Part shown: positions 1 to 8,196 of the stretch, one piece after another
Numbering within the stretch: the stretch's first letter is position 1
Layout: each line of letters opens with the position of its first letter
Origin: Streptomyces sp. ADI95-17
GTDB lineage: Bacteria > Actinomycetota > Actinomycetes > Streptomycetales > Streptomycetaceae
Direction: 5' to 3'
Assembly: GCF_003846175.1 (NCBI RefSeq)
Contig: NZ_ML123047.1
Coordinates: forward strand, 301,345-365,344
Length of the DNA: 64,000 nucleotides
The notes under the pieces: model-generated
Databases searched by the model: none
What the model was told of the DNA's origin: nothing
The model's input: only the letters and a program-made list of their open reading frames with translations
Made by a program: the position numbers and the translations under genes

Positions 1-100
1 TCGCATCGTCGTCCTGGAAGACCAGCTGGAAGAGGCGCAGCGCATCAACGCCGAGTACCGCCGCGCCGCCGAATCGGCAGAGCCGCCGACCGCGGACTGA
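1..100 (+). CDS. C-terminal end of an unidentified protein (partial)
   Basis: Only the last 32 codons lie in the window. They read in the frame beginning at base 2 and end with TGA at 98-100. The visible residues (RIVVLEDQLEEAQRIN...) are charged and predicted helical, ending in an acidic Pro/Ala tail, as in many actinobacterial coiled-coil C-termini. A strong hairpin follows two bases after the stop, which supports a real gene end. The family cannot be assigned from so short a piece. Confidence 0.55.
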   Translation, partial: RIVVLEDQLEEAQRINAEYRRAAESAEPPTAD

Positions 101-101
101 G

Positions 102-132
102 GCGGTGCCCGCCGGACACCGGCGGGCACCGC
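102..132 (+). terminator. Intrinsic-type hairpin after the partial gene
   Basis: Perfect 14-bp inverted repeat (102-115 pairs with 119-132) with a 3-base loop, directly after the TGA at 98-100. There is no T-run, which is common for Streptomyces terminators. Confidence 0.7.
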
Positions 133-378
133 GCACAGGTGCAGGCGATTCCTCTGGTGACGGAGCGTGCGGACACGCCCTTCGGCGTAGGCGAGGACCG
201 GGTGGCGAAAGGTGTGGCGTGCGGGGCCGGCGGAACCGGGTAACGTCTTTGTCATGTTCTTCCAGACGCCGATTTACGAGTGAGAGCGTGACGGGCCCCT
301 GCTGACGTCCCCGACGTCGCCGTGCCCGTCCCCCACCGGTGAATCCGTAGATCACTTCACATCATTCCGGAGGAACTC

Positions 379-582
379 ATGACCGTGAGCAAGAACATCA
401 ACAACCCCGTGGGCATGGGTGGCGGCCAGCGCAAGAGGCTGTCCCGCGCCGAACGGCAGAACAATGGTCCGCACCGCAATCTCGACCGCAAGGGTGCCGC
501 TGACCGGAAGGCGGAGCTGGTGCGCAAGATGCGCGAGAAGGCAGACGCAGGGCAGGCGGGCGACGACACCGCACAGAGCTGA
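379..582 (+). CDS. Small conserved DUF6243-like protein
   Basis: A 67-residue basic, hydrophilic protein with no signal peptide or membrane segment. It has a Gly-rich N-terminal stretch (NNPVGMGGGQRKRLSRAERQ) followed by a charged helix rich in Lys/Arg/Glu. I recognise this as a small conserved Streptomyces family (DUF6243) from memory of its N-terminus; its function is unknown. The start is fixed by a GGAGGA ribosome site 5-6 bases before the ATG. It stands alone, between a hairpin at 102-132 and a strong terminator at 618-654, so it is probably monocistronic. The basic composition would suit nucleic-acid or ribosome association, but that is only inference. Confidence 0.8.
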   Translation: MTVSKNINNPVGMGGGQRKRLSRAERQNNGPHRNLDRKGAADRKAELVRKMREKADAGQAGDDTAQS

Positions 583-950
583 CGCACCGCCGCCGCAGGG
601 CGGCGGCACCGCACGAGGCAGGGCCTGGACCGCGACGCGCGGTCCAGGCCCTGCTGCCGTACCGGGCGCGGCCGGTCCCGCTCGGCTCTCGGTCGGCCAC
701 TCGGGGGTGGGCGTGCCACTACGTCCAGTCAGGACGGTGAACAGCGAACAGCAAAGACCCGAACGAAACCCCTCGATGCCACGAAGCAGCCACAGGCACT
801 ATCGCTGCCACCGCGCAGCCAGCGGCTTCCCGCCTCACTCCCGGCTCCCGCCGTGCCCCATCCATGCCCCCCGGAGCGGACACCAGCGGTCATGCGCGGC
901 ACCCGCCGACCTGGGTCTTCTTCTTCGTTGTCCGTTCTCCGAGCGACGCC
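583..950. other. Intergenic stretch without a gene
   Basis: It holds the terminator at 618-654. A short direct repeat (GAACAGCGAACAGC) lies near 740. I see no open frame with a ribosome site. The 3' end of the Shedu-type operon faces this region from the other strand. Confidence 0.5.
618..654. terminator. Strong bidirectional hairpin terminator
   Basis: Perfect 17-bp stem (618-634 with 638-654) and a 3-base loop, 35 bases after the DUF6243-like stop. It could also stop transcripts arriving from the minus-strand operon ending at 951. Confidence 0.8.
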
Positions 951-1277
951 TCAGCCGCGCTTCTGACGCAGGTGGCGGGAGGCGGCAAGGCAGGACGACA
1001 GCCACGTCGCCTCCGCGCGATCGATGATCAGGTCGCCCACGGTGACCACCCCGTCCATCACGCTGCCGACCCGTACCGAGTGGTCGCCGACGCGGAACAT
1101 CTGCCAGTCGGCATCGCTGTGCCAGAGCCGGGCGGTCTTCTCTCCCCGGCTCTGGGCGAAGACGAGTTCTTCCCCGTGCTCGTTGAGGAAGTAGCCGACG
1201 TAGTCCTTGCCCGTGATCCCGCCACCGCACAGGCGGGCCAGCAGCTGTTCGATCGCAGGACGCTCGTCACCGGTCAT
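951..1277 (-). CDS. Unknown small protein coupled to the Shedu-type nuclease gene
   Basis: A 108-residue soluble protein, second gene of the minus-strand pair. Its ATG overlaps the stop of the DUF4263 gene by four bases (ATGA at 1274-1277), so the two are translationally coupled. There is no signal peptide or membrane segment. The sequence is mixed alpha/beta with a central Gly-rich part (GDHSVRVGSVMDGVVTVGDL) and a basic C-terminus (ASRHLRQKRG). I do not recognise the family. Its place suggests a partner, regulator or immunity factor for the nuclease, but nothing in the sequence shows this. A hairpin at 618-654 lies some 300 bases downstream. Confidence 0.65.
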   Translation of the reverse strand: MTGDERPAIEQLLARLCGGGITGKDYVGYFLNEHGEELVFAQSRGEKTARLWHSDADWQMFRVGDHSVRVGSVMDGVVTVGDLIIDRAEATWLSSCLAASRHLRQKRG

Positions 1278-2494
1278 GCCGTGGGCTCCTCGGTCCGGTC
1301 AGCAGGGTTCTGCTGCGCTGACGCGAGAGCCAGCATCCGGGCTGCTGACTCCAGCAGGGTTTCGTATGTGATCACTTCAATGCGTGACGTGTGTGCGTTG
1401 TAGGTGCGCAGTGTCTCCGCGATCTCCTGGGAGGTGATGCCCCCACTCACGTACTTCGGGTGCCCGATCACAACGGTCGCCGAGGCTCTACGGGTATCGA
1501 CGCCATGATGCGCGAGGATGGCCTTGCGGTTCTCGTCCATGGTGCGGAGGTAGTTCTGCGCCTGAGACACCGCGTGGTGGGCCGCGGCACCCAACATGAG
1601 GTGGCCGCTGCGGCGAATCACCAGGTCCTTGATGTTGGCACGCTTGAGTTCCACCACGTGGAGGGACCCGTCACCGCGCAGCAGCGGGATGTCCAGAATC
1701 GTGTCCGCGGTGTACTGCCGACGTGCCAGCTCTGCCACATAAGCACCGCCGAAGATCCACTCCTGATTCTTCAGACGGGCGTGGAGGGCGTTCTCGGAGC
1801 TCGTCCCGTCCTCCACCACGACCCGGAGAGCGTCGAGACCCGCTCTCCGGGCCTTCAGCTCCAGCAACTGAGCGAGCAACCCCGCGTCGGCGTCCGCCAG
1901 GAAGTCGCCCACCATCCGGGCGGCCTCGGCCGAGGCCGGTCGCGGCAGGCTTCTCAGGACCAGCTCCATGTGCCCGTACTGCTGGAGCCGCCTCCTCTCC
2001 CGAGTGGGCAGCCGGATCCCGCCCTCACCAGTGCCGAGGCCCAAGTGGTCCACGGACAGGGCTATCCCGCGAAAGAGGTCCCGCGCGTCGGCCACCGTCG
2101 CTTCAGGGTTGTCCTTGGAGAGGACGTCCAGAACGGCCACCACTCGATCGGCGCCCATGGCCACCATCCTGCGCATGCCTTCCTCGCTGCGATGCCGCGC
2201 CTCGTCGTCGTAATAGTTCTCCAGGATTTCGAGGAACAGTTCGCCGCCGGCGTAGGCGGCGAAACGCTGGAAGCGCTGTGCGAGAGCGAAGTCCCCCAGC
2301 AGGAGCGATTCTTGGGCGACGTCCTCCAGGGCGTTCACCAACGGCCTGCCCTTGCCGTACCCCGTCCCGCCGAAGGCAGGGCCCATGATGCGCAGCACCA
2401 CATCGATACGCTCCAGCACGCTCGGGTGCTCGGTGAGCTCACGTGCCCCGCCGACCATCTGCCAGAGCGTGAAGCCGGAACGGAATGTCGCCAT
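1274..2494 (-). CDS. sduA: Shedu-type (DUF4263) nuclease-like protein, candidate phage defence
   Basis: A 406-residue protein whose C-terminal part (about residues 235-385) matches the DUF4263/Shedu nuclease fold: N243-Q-E-W-I-F-G near the start of the domain, D268 in ILDIPLL, then VELKR (E282, K284) and QAQNY (Q311, Q313). This gives the D...ExK...Q layout of PD-(D/E)xK enzymes. SduA proteins are single-gene anti-phage nucleases in several bacteria. The N-terminal 230 residues are helical and unassigned, a common place for variable sensor domains. Upstream on the minus strand, TAGGGT lies 6 bases before the ATG, the spacing of a leaderless promoter; no good ribosome site is present. It is coupled to the 108-residue gene downstream. 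Confidence 0.75.
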   Translation of the reverse strand: MATFRSGFTLWQMVGGARELTEHPSVLERIDVVLRIMGPAFGGTGYGKGRPLVNALEDVAQESLLLGDFALAQRFQRFAAYAGGELFLEILENYYDDEARHRSEEGMRRMVAMGADRVVAVLDVLSKDNPEATVADARDLFRGIALSVDHLGLGTGEGGIRLPTRERRRLQQYGHMELVLRSLPRPASAEAARMVGDFLADADAGLLAQLLELKARRAGLDALRVVVEDGTSSENALHARLKNQEWIFGGAYVAELARRQYTADTILDIPLLRGDGSLHVVELKRANIKDLVIRRSGHLMLGAAAHHAVSQAQNYLRTMDENRKAILAHHGVDTRRASATVVIGHPKYVSGGITSQEIAETLRTYNAHTSRIEVITYETLLESAARMLALASAQQNPADRTEEPTA

Positions 2495-2500
2495 GCGGTG

Positions 2501-2506
2501 ACCCTA
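2501..2506 (-). promoter_or_regulatory. -10 element for a probable leaderless start of the Shedu-type gene
   Basis: On the minus strand TAGGGT is followed by 6 bases and then the ATG at 2494. The same arrangement occurs at the two other leaderless candidates in this window (8852 and 32819). No clear -35 is seen. Confidence 0.4.
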
Positions 2507-2684
2507 GAAGGAGGCACTGACAACGACGCCGGGCGCAGTACCTCGTTCGCGTTGAAACGCCGACGTCCGGAAGGCGGAACGGTCACGGCGGGAACAGCCG
2601 GTACAGCCGGCACCGTTGGATCAATCGCGGCGTGCTCGCCGCGTATTCGGATCTGGACGTAGTTCTGCAGGAGGACTGTTTTTC

Positions 2685-3518
2685 ATGACTGAACGACCCT
2701 TGACGCTCATGGCAGTGCACGCCCACCCCGACGACGAGGCAACCGGAACGGGTGGGGTCCTCGCGCGGTACGCGGCGGAAGGCATCCGCACGGTTCTCGT
2801 GACGTGTACCGACGGCGGTTGCGGTGACGGACCGGGGGGCGTCAAGCCGGGTGATCCCGGCCACGATCCGGCGGCCGTCGCCATGATGCGCCGTCAGGAA
2901 CTCCGGGCGAGCTGCGACGTCCTGAAGATCAGCGATCTGGAGATGCTGGACTACGCCGACTCCGGGATGGTGGGCTGGCCCAGCAACGACGCCCCCGGAT
3001 CCTTCTGGCAGACCCCCGTGGAGGAAGGCGCCGCCCGGCTTGCGGAACTCATGCGGCGCTACCGGCCCGATGTGGTCGTCACCTACGACGAGAACGGCTT
3101 CTACGGCCACCCCGACCACATCCAGGCCCACCGCATCACGATGGCTGCGCTGGAAATGACCGCCCTGACGCCGAAGGTGTACTGGACGACAATGCCCCGC
3201 TCGATGATGCAGCGGTTCGGCGAGACCATGCGCGAGTTCCAGGAGGACATGCCGGAGCCGGATCCTGCCGAGGCCGCCGCGATAGCCGAGATCGGCCTCC
3301 CCGATGACGAGATCACCACGTGGGTGGACACCACCGCGTTCAGCGGTCAGAAGTTCGATGCGCTGGCCGCGCACGCCAGTCAGGGCGAGAACATCTTCTT
3401 TCTCAGGATGGGCAAGGAAAGGTTCGGCGAGTTGATGGGCATGGAGACTTTCGTACGGGTCAAGGACGCCACCGGCGCCGCCGTACCCGAGAACGATCTC
3501 TTCGCCGGACTGCGCTGA
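2685..3518 (+). CDS. PIG-L/LmbE family deacetylase (Mca/MshB-like)
   Basis: A 277-residue zinc hydrolase of the PIG-L superfamily, which removes acetyl groups from GlcNAc-type substrates or cleaves mycothiol conjugates. The metal motif AHPDDE is at residues 12-17 and the second His motif GHPDHIQAH lies about 130 residues later; both are intact. The start is set by AGGAGG at 2669-2674, 10 bases before ATG; an open frame running upstream lacks one. Length fits the family. It is divergent from the Shedu-type pair and has no enzyme neighbours, so the substrate (mycothiol, its conjugates or another N-acetylated sugar) cannot be told from context. Confidence 0.88.
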   Translation: MTERPLTLMAVHAHPDDEATGTGGVLARYAAEGIRTVLVTCTDGGCGDGPGGVKPGDPGHDPAAVAMMRRQELRASCDVLKISDLEMLDYADSGMVGWPSNDAPGSFWQTPVEEGAARLAELMRRYRPDVVVTYDENGFYGHPDHIQAHRITMAALEMTALTPKVYWTTMPRSMMQRFGETMREFQEDMPEPDPAEAAAIAEIGLPDDEITTWVDTTAFSGQKFDALAAHASQGENIFFLRMGKERFGELMGMETFVRVKDATGAAVPENDLFAGLR

Positions 3519-4067
3519 TCAGCCTGTCCGGCCGGGGCAAGGAAAGCTCGTCGGAACGGCGCCGTGCCACAACGTGTCCGTAGCGTCGGTTAACAGCGGT
3601 CGCTCAGGTTCGGAGGTCATTGGCCCGCTCCTCGTTCCGTTCGTTCCGTTCGTTCCGTCCGAGCAGGCCCGCCTCGTCCCGGGGATGCACAGCACGGTCA
3701 CCAGTACACCGGTGCACCGGATTGTTCTGCGACGGCCTCCAGGCGCGCCCGTGTCTGGAGGTGGCGTTCGTCGGCTTCTTCTCCACCGCCGCACGGCAGG
3801 TGCTGCCGTAGCTGCGGCGGTCGGCGTCCGCGCGGAGCGCTGCACGCAGGGGTCTGTGGCATTGATCACAACGAAAGCGCAGGCAGTGAATACAACTGCA
3901 CCCTTTCGCCTTTTCTGTCGCTCGCGGTTCTGTGGTATCGGCCGGGGCAGGTGAAGAAATCGTGGTGGTGGACCGTTGGCCCGGCCATACGATCCCCTCA
4001 AGTCGCATCTGCGTGCCCCCTCCCGCTGCGACCCCTTCTTCTTTCTTTCGGACACCGAAGGGCTCTT
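3519..4067. other. Intergenic stretch, 549 bases, no gene
   Basis: No frame here has a convincing ribosome site. Visible structure: three tandem 9-mers CGTTCCGTT at 3633-3659, a perfect palindrome CCGGTGCACCGG at 3709-3720, and a comparatively AT-rich part at 3850-3920 that may hold the promoter of the cell-wall protein gene. Confidence 0.5.
3633..3659. repeat. Tandem 9-bp repeat, 3 copies
   Basis: CGTTCCGTT is repeated at 3633, 3642 and 3651; the last copy ends CGTTCCGTC. It is intergenic and outside any supported gene. Confidence 0.7.
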
Positions 4068-5351
4068 GTGAAGATTCGCCCGATCCTTGCCACAGCTGTT
4101 GCCGCCGCAGTGACCATGCCTGCTCTCCTGCTGTCGGTCTCCCCCGCGTTCGCCGACGACAAGCCGGCAGCACAGACGCAGGACAAGACGCAGGACAAGC
4201 CGTCCATCGCGGAGTTGGAAAAGGCCGCTGCCGCCGCCAAGGCGGCGTACGACGACGCCGTAAAGGCCGAGAGTGCCGCCAAGGCGGCTCTGGAAGCCGC
4301 CCAGTCCGACACCAGTCCTCTGGCCGTCGCCGCCAAGACCGCCAAGACCGCGGCGGCGGAGGCCGCCGCCGCGAAGGGGGACGCCGACCAGGCGGTCATC
4401 GACGCCCAGGCCGCGGTCGACACACTCCCGGAGACCGCCACCGAGGAGGAGAAGGCCGCTGCCGCGACCGAGCTCACCGAAGCGAAGACTGCCGCCGAGA
4501 CCGCCAAGGAGACCAAGGCCGCCGCCGATGCCGCGGCCGTGGAAGCCGTCGACGCGTGGGACGACGAGCTGGTCGCCGCGGCCCGGAAGCTGGGCCAGGC
4601 GCAGAAGGCCACCAAGGAGGCCCTCGCCGACAAGACCGCCGCCGACGAGGCGCTGGCCAAGGCGAAGGAGGAGGGTGGCGAGGACGGCGAGGACTGCGTC
4701 CCCGAGGCCAGGCTCACCACGGTCGTCACGGGTCTGCCGTCCACCGTCGTCGCCGGCACGAAGGTCGACTTCAAGCTCCGGGTGACCAACGGCACCGACA
4801 AGACGATGGACAAGGTGCTTCCGTTCGCCTACGTCCACGCGACCGACCGGAGCGGGCTCAAGAGCACCGATGACCTGGTGCACCTGCAGTGGTCCTCCGC
4901 CTCGTCCTCGAAGTGGAAGACCGTCGACAACAAGCACTACATGGACGCCATCAGCCCGCTGAAGGCCGGTGCCCACGCCGACATCAAGATGCGCCTCAAG
5001 GTCGACGCCTCGGCCCCCGCGGGCAACGGTGTCACCTTCGTCGCCGGCGACTACTTCAACGACAACGGCACCTGCGGCGGAAACCCGGACCTCGAAGGTT
5101 ACGAGTTCCTGATCGCCGCCGCGGGCAGCAGGCCCGGCAAGGTCGATGACGCCAAGCCCAGCACCACCAAGCCGAACACCTCGGACGTCAAGACACAGAG
5201 CAGCGCGTCCCGTCCGGTGAGCGGCAGCCTCGCCGCCACGGGCTCGTCCTCCGCGATGCCGCAGCTTGCCCTCGCGAGCGGCGCGGCCATGGCGATCGGC
5301 GGGGGCGCGGTGTTCCTCGTACGCCGTCGCAAGGCCGGTACCCGCGCCTGA
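4068..5351 (+). CDS. Secreted alanine-rich coiled-coil protein with LAATG cell-wall sorting signal
   Basis: A 427-residue exported protein. It starts with a Sec signal peptide (VKIRPILATAVAAAVTMPAL..., probable cleavage after AFA, before DDKP). Residues about 45-205 are an Ala/Lys/Glu/Thr-rich repetitive helical coiled coil. Then comes a beta-rich domain of about 150 residues (from CVPEARLTTV, with a later CGG) that may be an extracellular Ig-like fold. The C-terminus has the sorting pattern: LAATG (about 388-392), a hydrophobic stretch, then RRRKAGTRA. LAXTG is the motif used by class E sortases in Streptomyces. The GTG start at 4068 is chosen because it places the signal peptide at the N-terminus; an earlier in-frame start would bury it. 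A terminator follows. Confidence 0.85.
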   Translation: MKIRPILATAVAAAVTMPALLLSVSPAFADDKPAAQTQDKTQDKPSIAELEKAAAAAKAAYDDAVKAESAAKAALEAAQSDTSPLAVAAKTAKTAAAEAAAAKGDADQAVIDAQAAVDTLPETATEEEKAAAATELTEAKTAAETAKETKAAADAAAVEAVDAWDDELVAAARKLGQAQKATKEALADKTAADEALAKAKEEGGEDGEDCVPEARLTTVVTGLPSTVVAGTKVDFKLRVTNGTDKTMDKVLPFAYVHATDRSGLKSTDDLVHLQWSSASSSKWKTVDNKHYMDAISPLKAGAHADIKMRLKVDASAPAGNGVTFVAGDYFNDNGTCGGNPDLEGYEFLIAAAGSRPGKVDDAKPSTTKPNTSDVKTQSSASRPVSGSLAATGSSSAMPQLALASGAAMAIGGGAVFLVRRRKAGTRA

Positions 5352-5358
5352 TGCATGA

Positions 5359-5385
5359 GGTGGGGTGCCGACCGGGCACCCCACC
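5359..5385 (+). terminator. Hairpin terminator after the LAATG protein
   Basis: Perfect 11-bp stem (5359-5369 with 5375-5385) and a 5-base loop, 7 bases after the stop. Confidence 0.75.
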
Positions 5386-5521
5386 CCACGCGGCGGCCGT
5401 CCAACGACCCGGCACCGGGTCAGATGTCACTCACCCGCTGAAGTGCCGGGTAATTCCCGGGCTCGGAGCGCAAGTTCGCGATCGGCCGGGAAGCCGGCGC
5501 GGCTTCCCGGCTGCCGTCAGG

Positions 5522-6121
5522 TCAGATCGTCGGCGTGTCGTCGACGATCTCCTTGTGCGGCTCGACAATGAACTTCCAGCCCTCGCTGGGCTCCAGGAAC
5601 CGCACCCGGGTCGGGTAGATGTCCAGGGCCCGGCGGTCGCGGTTCTGGCTGTTCGAGTTCTTCCGCGCCCGGGCCGGCTCCTCGTACAGGTCGACCTTGA
5701 CGTCCGGCACCTCGACGACTTCCTCGCTCCAGCGCTGCACGACACCCGCGCCGAACGCGTCCCGCGCGGCGGAGTAGAGCGACTCCAGGGACTCCTTGTT
5801 CCCGCTGGGCACGAAGAGGGCGAGGTTCAGGAGGACGCCGGCGCTCTGGAGAACCTCGATCTCCTCCCCCGCCTTGTCGGCGATCCAGATCCCACCCTCT
5901 TCAGCATTGTCCGGGAGGACGTGGATCTCCTCACCGAAAACCGTCCTCGCGGCGAAGGATCCCCCCTCGAAATTCTTGCCCGGCTCCGTGAGGAAAGCCA
6001 GGGCGTAGCAGTCGAGAGGAAGGTCGCCCGTCCCTGCCGAGACAAAGACGGCGTCCTGGGGACCCAAGCCTGAAATCTCCTCGGCCGTAAGACGTCGAGC
6101 CGTAACCTTCTCGGTATTCAC
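5522..6121 (-). CDS. Hypothetical protein, 199 residues
   Basis: A soluble acidic protein without signal peptide, membrane segment or motif I recognise. The N-terminal half is mixed alpha/beta (DAVFVSAGTGDLPLDCYALAF); the C-terminal part has a Lys/Asn/Arg-rich loop (ARARKNSNSQNRDRRALDIY) followed by a short beta region. It has a GTG start with a GGGGAA ribosome site six bases upstream. The upstream region (6122-6620) is unusually AT-rich for this window, so gene and leader may be a recent insertion. It is flanked by the LAATG gene terminator and by a divergently placed hydrolase. No function is proposed. Confidence 0.7.
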   Translation of the reverse strand: MNTEKVTARRLTAEEISGLGPQDAVFVSAGTGDLPLDCYALAFLTEPGKNFEGGSFAARTVFGEEIHVLPDNAEEGGIWIADKAGEEIEVLQSAGVLLNLALFVPSGNKESLESLYSAARDAFGAGVVQRWSEEVVEVPDVKVDLYEEPARARKNSNSQNRDRRALDIYPTRVRFLEPSEGWKFIVEPHKEIVDDTPTI

Positions 6122-6356
6122 GCCATTCCCCTTTTAATCGCGGCGTCCTGTGAATTCATTAAGACTCTACCACGAAAATGATCAACCACTTCCCATTGCG
6201 CAAGGCTTCGCATCCACGGTGACACCGGCCCGCCCTGCGAGCAATTCCCCCTGGAAGGGAAGCGGTCAACTCGCCCCGCATCTCCGGGGAAACGCAGCGC
6301 TCATAGAGAAATGCGATGGCACCTGGGAGGTGCCATCTTATTTCTTCACTGTTTAT

Positions 6357-6403
6357 GCGAGGAACGCGCGAGGACCGTACGAGGAACGCGCGAGGAACGT
6401 GCG
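6357..6403. repeat. Imperfect direct repeats of GCGAGGAACGCGC type
   Basis: Four imperfect copies of a GAGGAACGYGCGAG-like unit in 47 bases, in non-coding sequence. No mobile-element structure is visible. Confidence 0.5.
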
Positions 6404-6618
6404 AGCCAGTGACGCCGCAATCGGGCTGCGCATTCGAGGCGCCCCTGTCCACACCAAGACAAAACACCGGACTGCACGCACCGAGCGACAAAGCGACAAC
6501 TCGCGCCGAAGTCAAAATCAGGTGGGCTTTCCGATTTCAGCGACATATCGGCGACCGCGAATCGCCTCGCGTCGACCACGCGCCGCCCGCCCGCCGGGGA
6601 ATGATCGACGGCTCTTTT

Positions 6619-6650
6619 CATGGTACCGCCGTACCAACACCATGGTACGG
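6619..6650. promoter_or_regulatory. Palindromic operator-like block upstream of the hydrolase gene
   Basis: CCGTACC (6629-6635) is inverted as GGTACGG (6644-6650). The octamer CATGGTAC is also repeated directly (6619 and 6641). It lies 39 bases before the GTG start at 6689, a normal place for a repressor site. The cognate regulator is unknown. Confidence 0.4.
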
Positions 6651-6688
6651 TCGTATTACGAAGAACGGATCTTCCAGGAGGTGCCACC

Positions 6689-7639
6689 GTGCCCGACCAC
6701 CCGACCCGTGCACGCCGCGACGTCGGCCGCTACGTCAACGACACGTTGCGCGACCGGTACTTCGCCGCCTGCGACGTGCTCTACGCGATGGGCGCGCCCG
6801 CCCGCTCCGAGACGGACGTGGAGACGAGCTTCGGCACCACGCACGTCTACCGGTACGGCCCCACCGACCCGGCCGCCGAGTCCCGCACTCCGGTGGTCCT
6901 GATCCACGGCGCGGGCTACTGCTCGGCGATGTGGTACCCCAACACCCCCGATCTCAGCGCCGAACGGCCCGTCTACGCGCTCGACACCCCCGGCGACGCC
7001 GGGCGCAGCGTCCACCGCGAGCCCATGTGGCAGCCCGAGCGCGCCGCGCAGTGGATGGACGAGGCCCTCGACGCGCTCGGCCTCGACCGGGTCCACCTCG
7101 TCGGCTCGTCCTACGGCGGCTGGCTGGTGCTCAACCAGGCGCACCGACGGCCCGGACGGCTCGCCTCCGTCACCGCCCTCGACCCGGGCGGCCTGGAGAA
7201 GGTGGGCCTGCGCTTCTTCGCCTGGGTCTTCGTGAGCCTCTTCGCCAGCTTCGCTCCCAAGGCGCTGCGTCCACGCCTCGCCTCCTGGCTGGAGCAGCCG
7301 GTCATCGCCGTTCCCGAGCTGCGGAAGTGGGTCCAGATAGGCGCCCGGGCCTTCCGGATTCGCCGTCCCGCACCTCTGCCGCTGGCCGAGGACGCGCTGC
7401 GCTCCATCCGGACCCCGCTCTACCTCATCATGGGCAAGCGCAGTCTCCTGGTGCACCCGCAGCGGCAGTTGGAGCGCGTTCCGCGCCTGATTCCCGGCGC
7501 CCGCGCCGAGATCATCGCCGCCACCGGCCACGGACCGCAGATCGACCACCCCGACGTCGTCAACGCCCGGATGCTGGGCTTCATGAAGGACGTCGACTCT
7601 GCCGAGCCGGCCGCCGTCGACAGCGCGGTCGACGCGTAG
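6689..7639 (+). CDS. Alpha/beta hydrolase
   Basis: A 316-residue alpha/beta-hydrolase fold protein. The oxyanion-hole motif HGAG is near residue 70, the nucleophile elbow GSSYGG near 140, and the catalytic His lies in TGHGPQIDHP near residue 280. No signal peptide is visible, so it is probably cytoplasmic. The GTG start at 6689 is chosen because AGGAGG lies 8 bases upstream; an in-frame ATG at 6620 has no ribosome site and lies inside the palindromic promoter block. The C-terminal tail (EPAAVDSAVDA) is acidic. Substrate unknown. Neighbours do not form an operon with it. Confidence 0.85.
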   Translation: MPDHPTRARRDVGRYVNDTLRDRYFAACDVLYAMGAPARSETDVETSFGTTHVYRYGPTDPAAESRTPVVLIHGAGYCSAMWYPNTPDLSAERPVYALDTPGDAGRSVHREPMWQPERAAQWMDEALDALGLDRVHLVGSSYGGWLVLNQAHRRPGRLASVTALDPGGLEKVGLRFFAWVFVSLFASFAPKALRPRLASWLEQPVIAVPELRKWVQIGARAFRIRRPAPLPLAEDALRSIRTPLYLIMGKRSLLVHPQRQLERVPRLIPGARAEIIAATGHGPQIDHPDVVNARMLGFMKDVDSAEPAAVDSAVDA

Positions 7640-7675
7640 GACCTGCGGCCGGAAACACTGGCCCCGGCGTGACGG

Positions 7676-8128
7676 CTACGCACGGGCGAACGCCGCTAAG
7701 GGGTTGGGGCGATGGGCGGCGGAGGCGGCGGGCCCGGTGGCGGGGGTGGGAACCGTGGCCGGGCCGGGGCAACTCCCGTGGCGGGCGGTGGTGGTGGCGG
7801 TGGCGCCCCCCACCGAGGACGGCTGGGCTGCCGGGGCCGGGGGCGGCGGCCCCGGTGGTGGAGGCGGCTCCACCGCCGGCAGCAGCGGCCCGCCTGCGCG
7901 CAGCCGGGCAATGGTCAGCTCGGCGCGGCGGCGGGCGGTCGGGGCATCGTCGCGTTCGTAGACGAGCCGGATGCCGAACTCGACGAGGCTCTCCGTGGCG
8001 AGCAGCTGGTAGCCGAGCGCGTGGGCGATCTCCTCGATCCGGTGCCGATTCGAGGCAGTGGCTCGGTCGGGAAGCAGCTTGACGCGGGCGCGGCCGTCGA
8101 AGCTCGCGCGTATCTCGTCGTCCTTCAC
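7676..8128 (-). CDS. Hypothetical protein with Pro-rich C-terminus
   Basis: A 150-residue protein. The first 85 residues are a compact folded part (DDEIRASFDGRARVKLLPD, then HRIEEIAHALGYQLL); the rest is a low-complexity Pro/Ala/Gly tail. The GTG start at 8128 is preferred to an upstream in-frame start because the extra 62 residues would overlap the neighbouring gene and look non-coding (Arg/Gly-rich). It lies 68 bases downstream of the 8197-8691 gene on the same strand, so the two may be co-transcribed. No family recognised. The tail is also the part most likely to differ between strains. Confidence 0.55.
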   Translation of the reverse strand: MKDDEIRASFDGRARVKLLPDRATASNRHRIEEIAHALGYQLLATESLVEFGIRLVYERDDAPTARRRAELTIARLRAGGPLLPAVEPPPPPGPPPPAPAAQPSSVGGATATTTARHGSCPGPATVPTPATGPAASAAHRPNPLAAFARA

Positions 8129-8196
8129 CTGACTCCGTTCCCGGGAAAAGTCGGATCCGCCCTGCCGCTCCGCGCCACGATCGTCGCACGCGCCCG

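Larger units (their letters stand above)
6122..6688. other. AT-richer intergenic region between divergent genes
   Basis: About 570 bases with lower GC than the surroundings and no supported gene. It holds the promoter side of the 5522-6121 gene, a set of imperfect direct repeats GAGGAACGCGC near 6357-6403, and a palindromic promoter/operator block at 6619-6650 before the hydrolase gene. Confidence 0.5.

Noticed and set aside
3633..3659. CRISPR-like short repeats
   Set aside because: Nine-base units without spacers; a simple tandem repeat. No CRISPR array in the window.
3519..5384. Very long minus-strand open frame opposite the LAATG protein
   Set aside because: Gly/Leu/Arg-rich antisense frame of a GC-rich gene; no ribosome site and no family; the plus strand has signal peptide and sorting motif.
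6150..6902. Plus-strand frame starting in the AT-rich gap
   Set aside because: Runs into the hydrolase gene in another frame; no ribosome site; Arg/Pro/Thr-rich second half.
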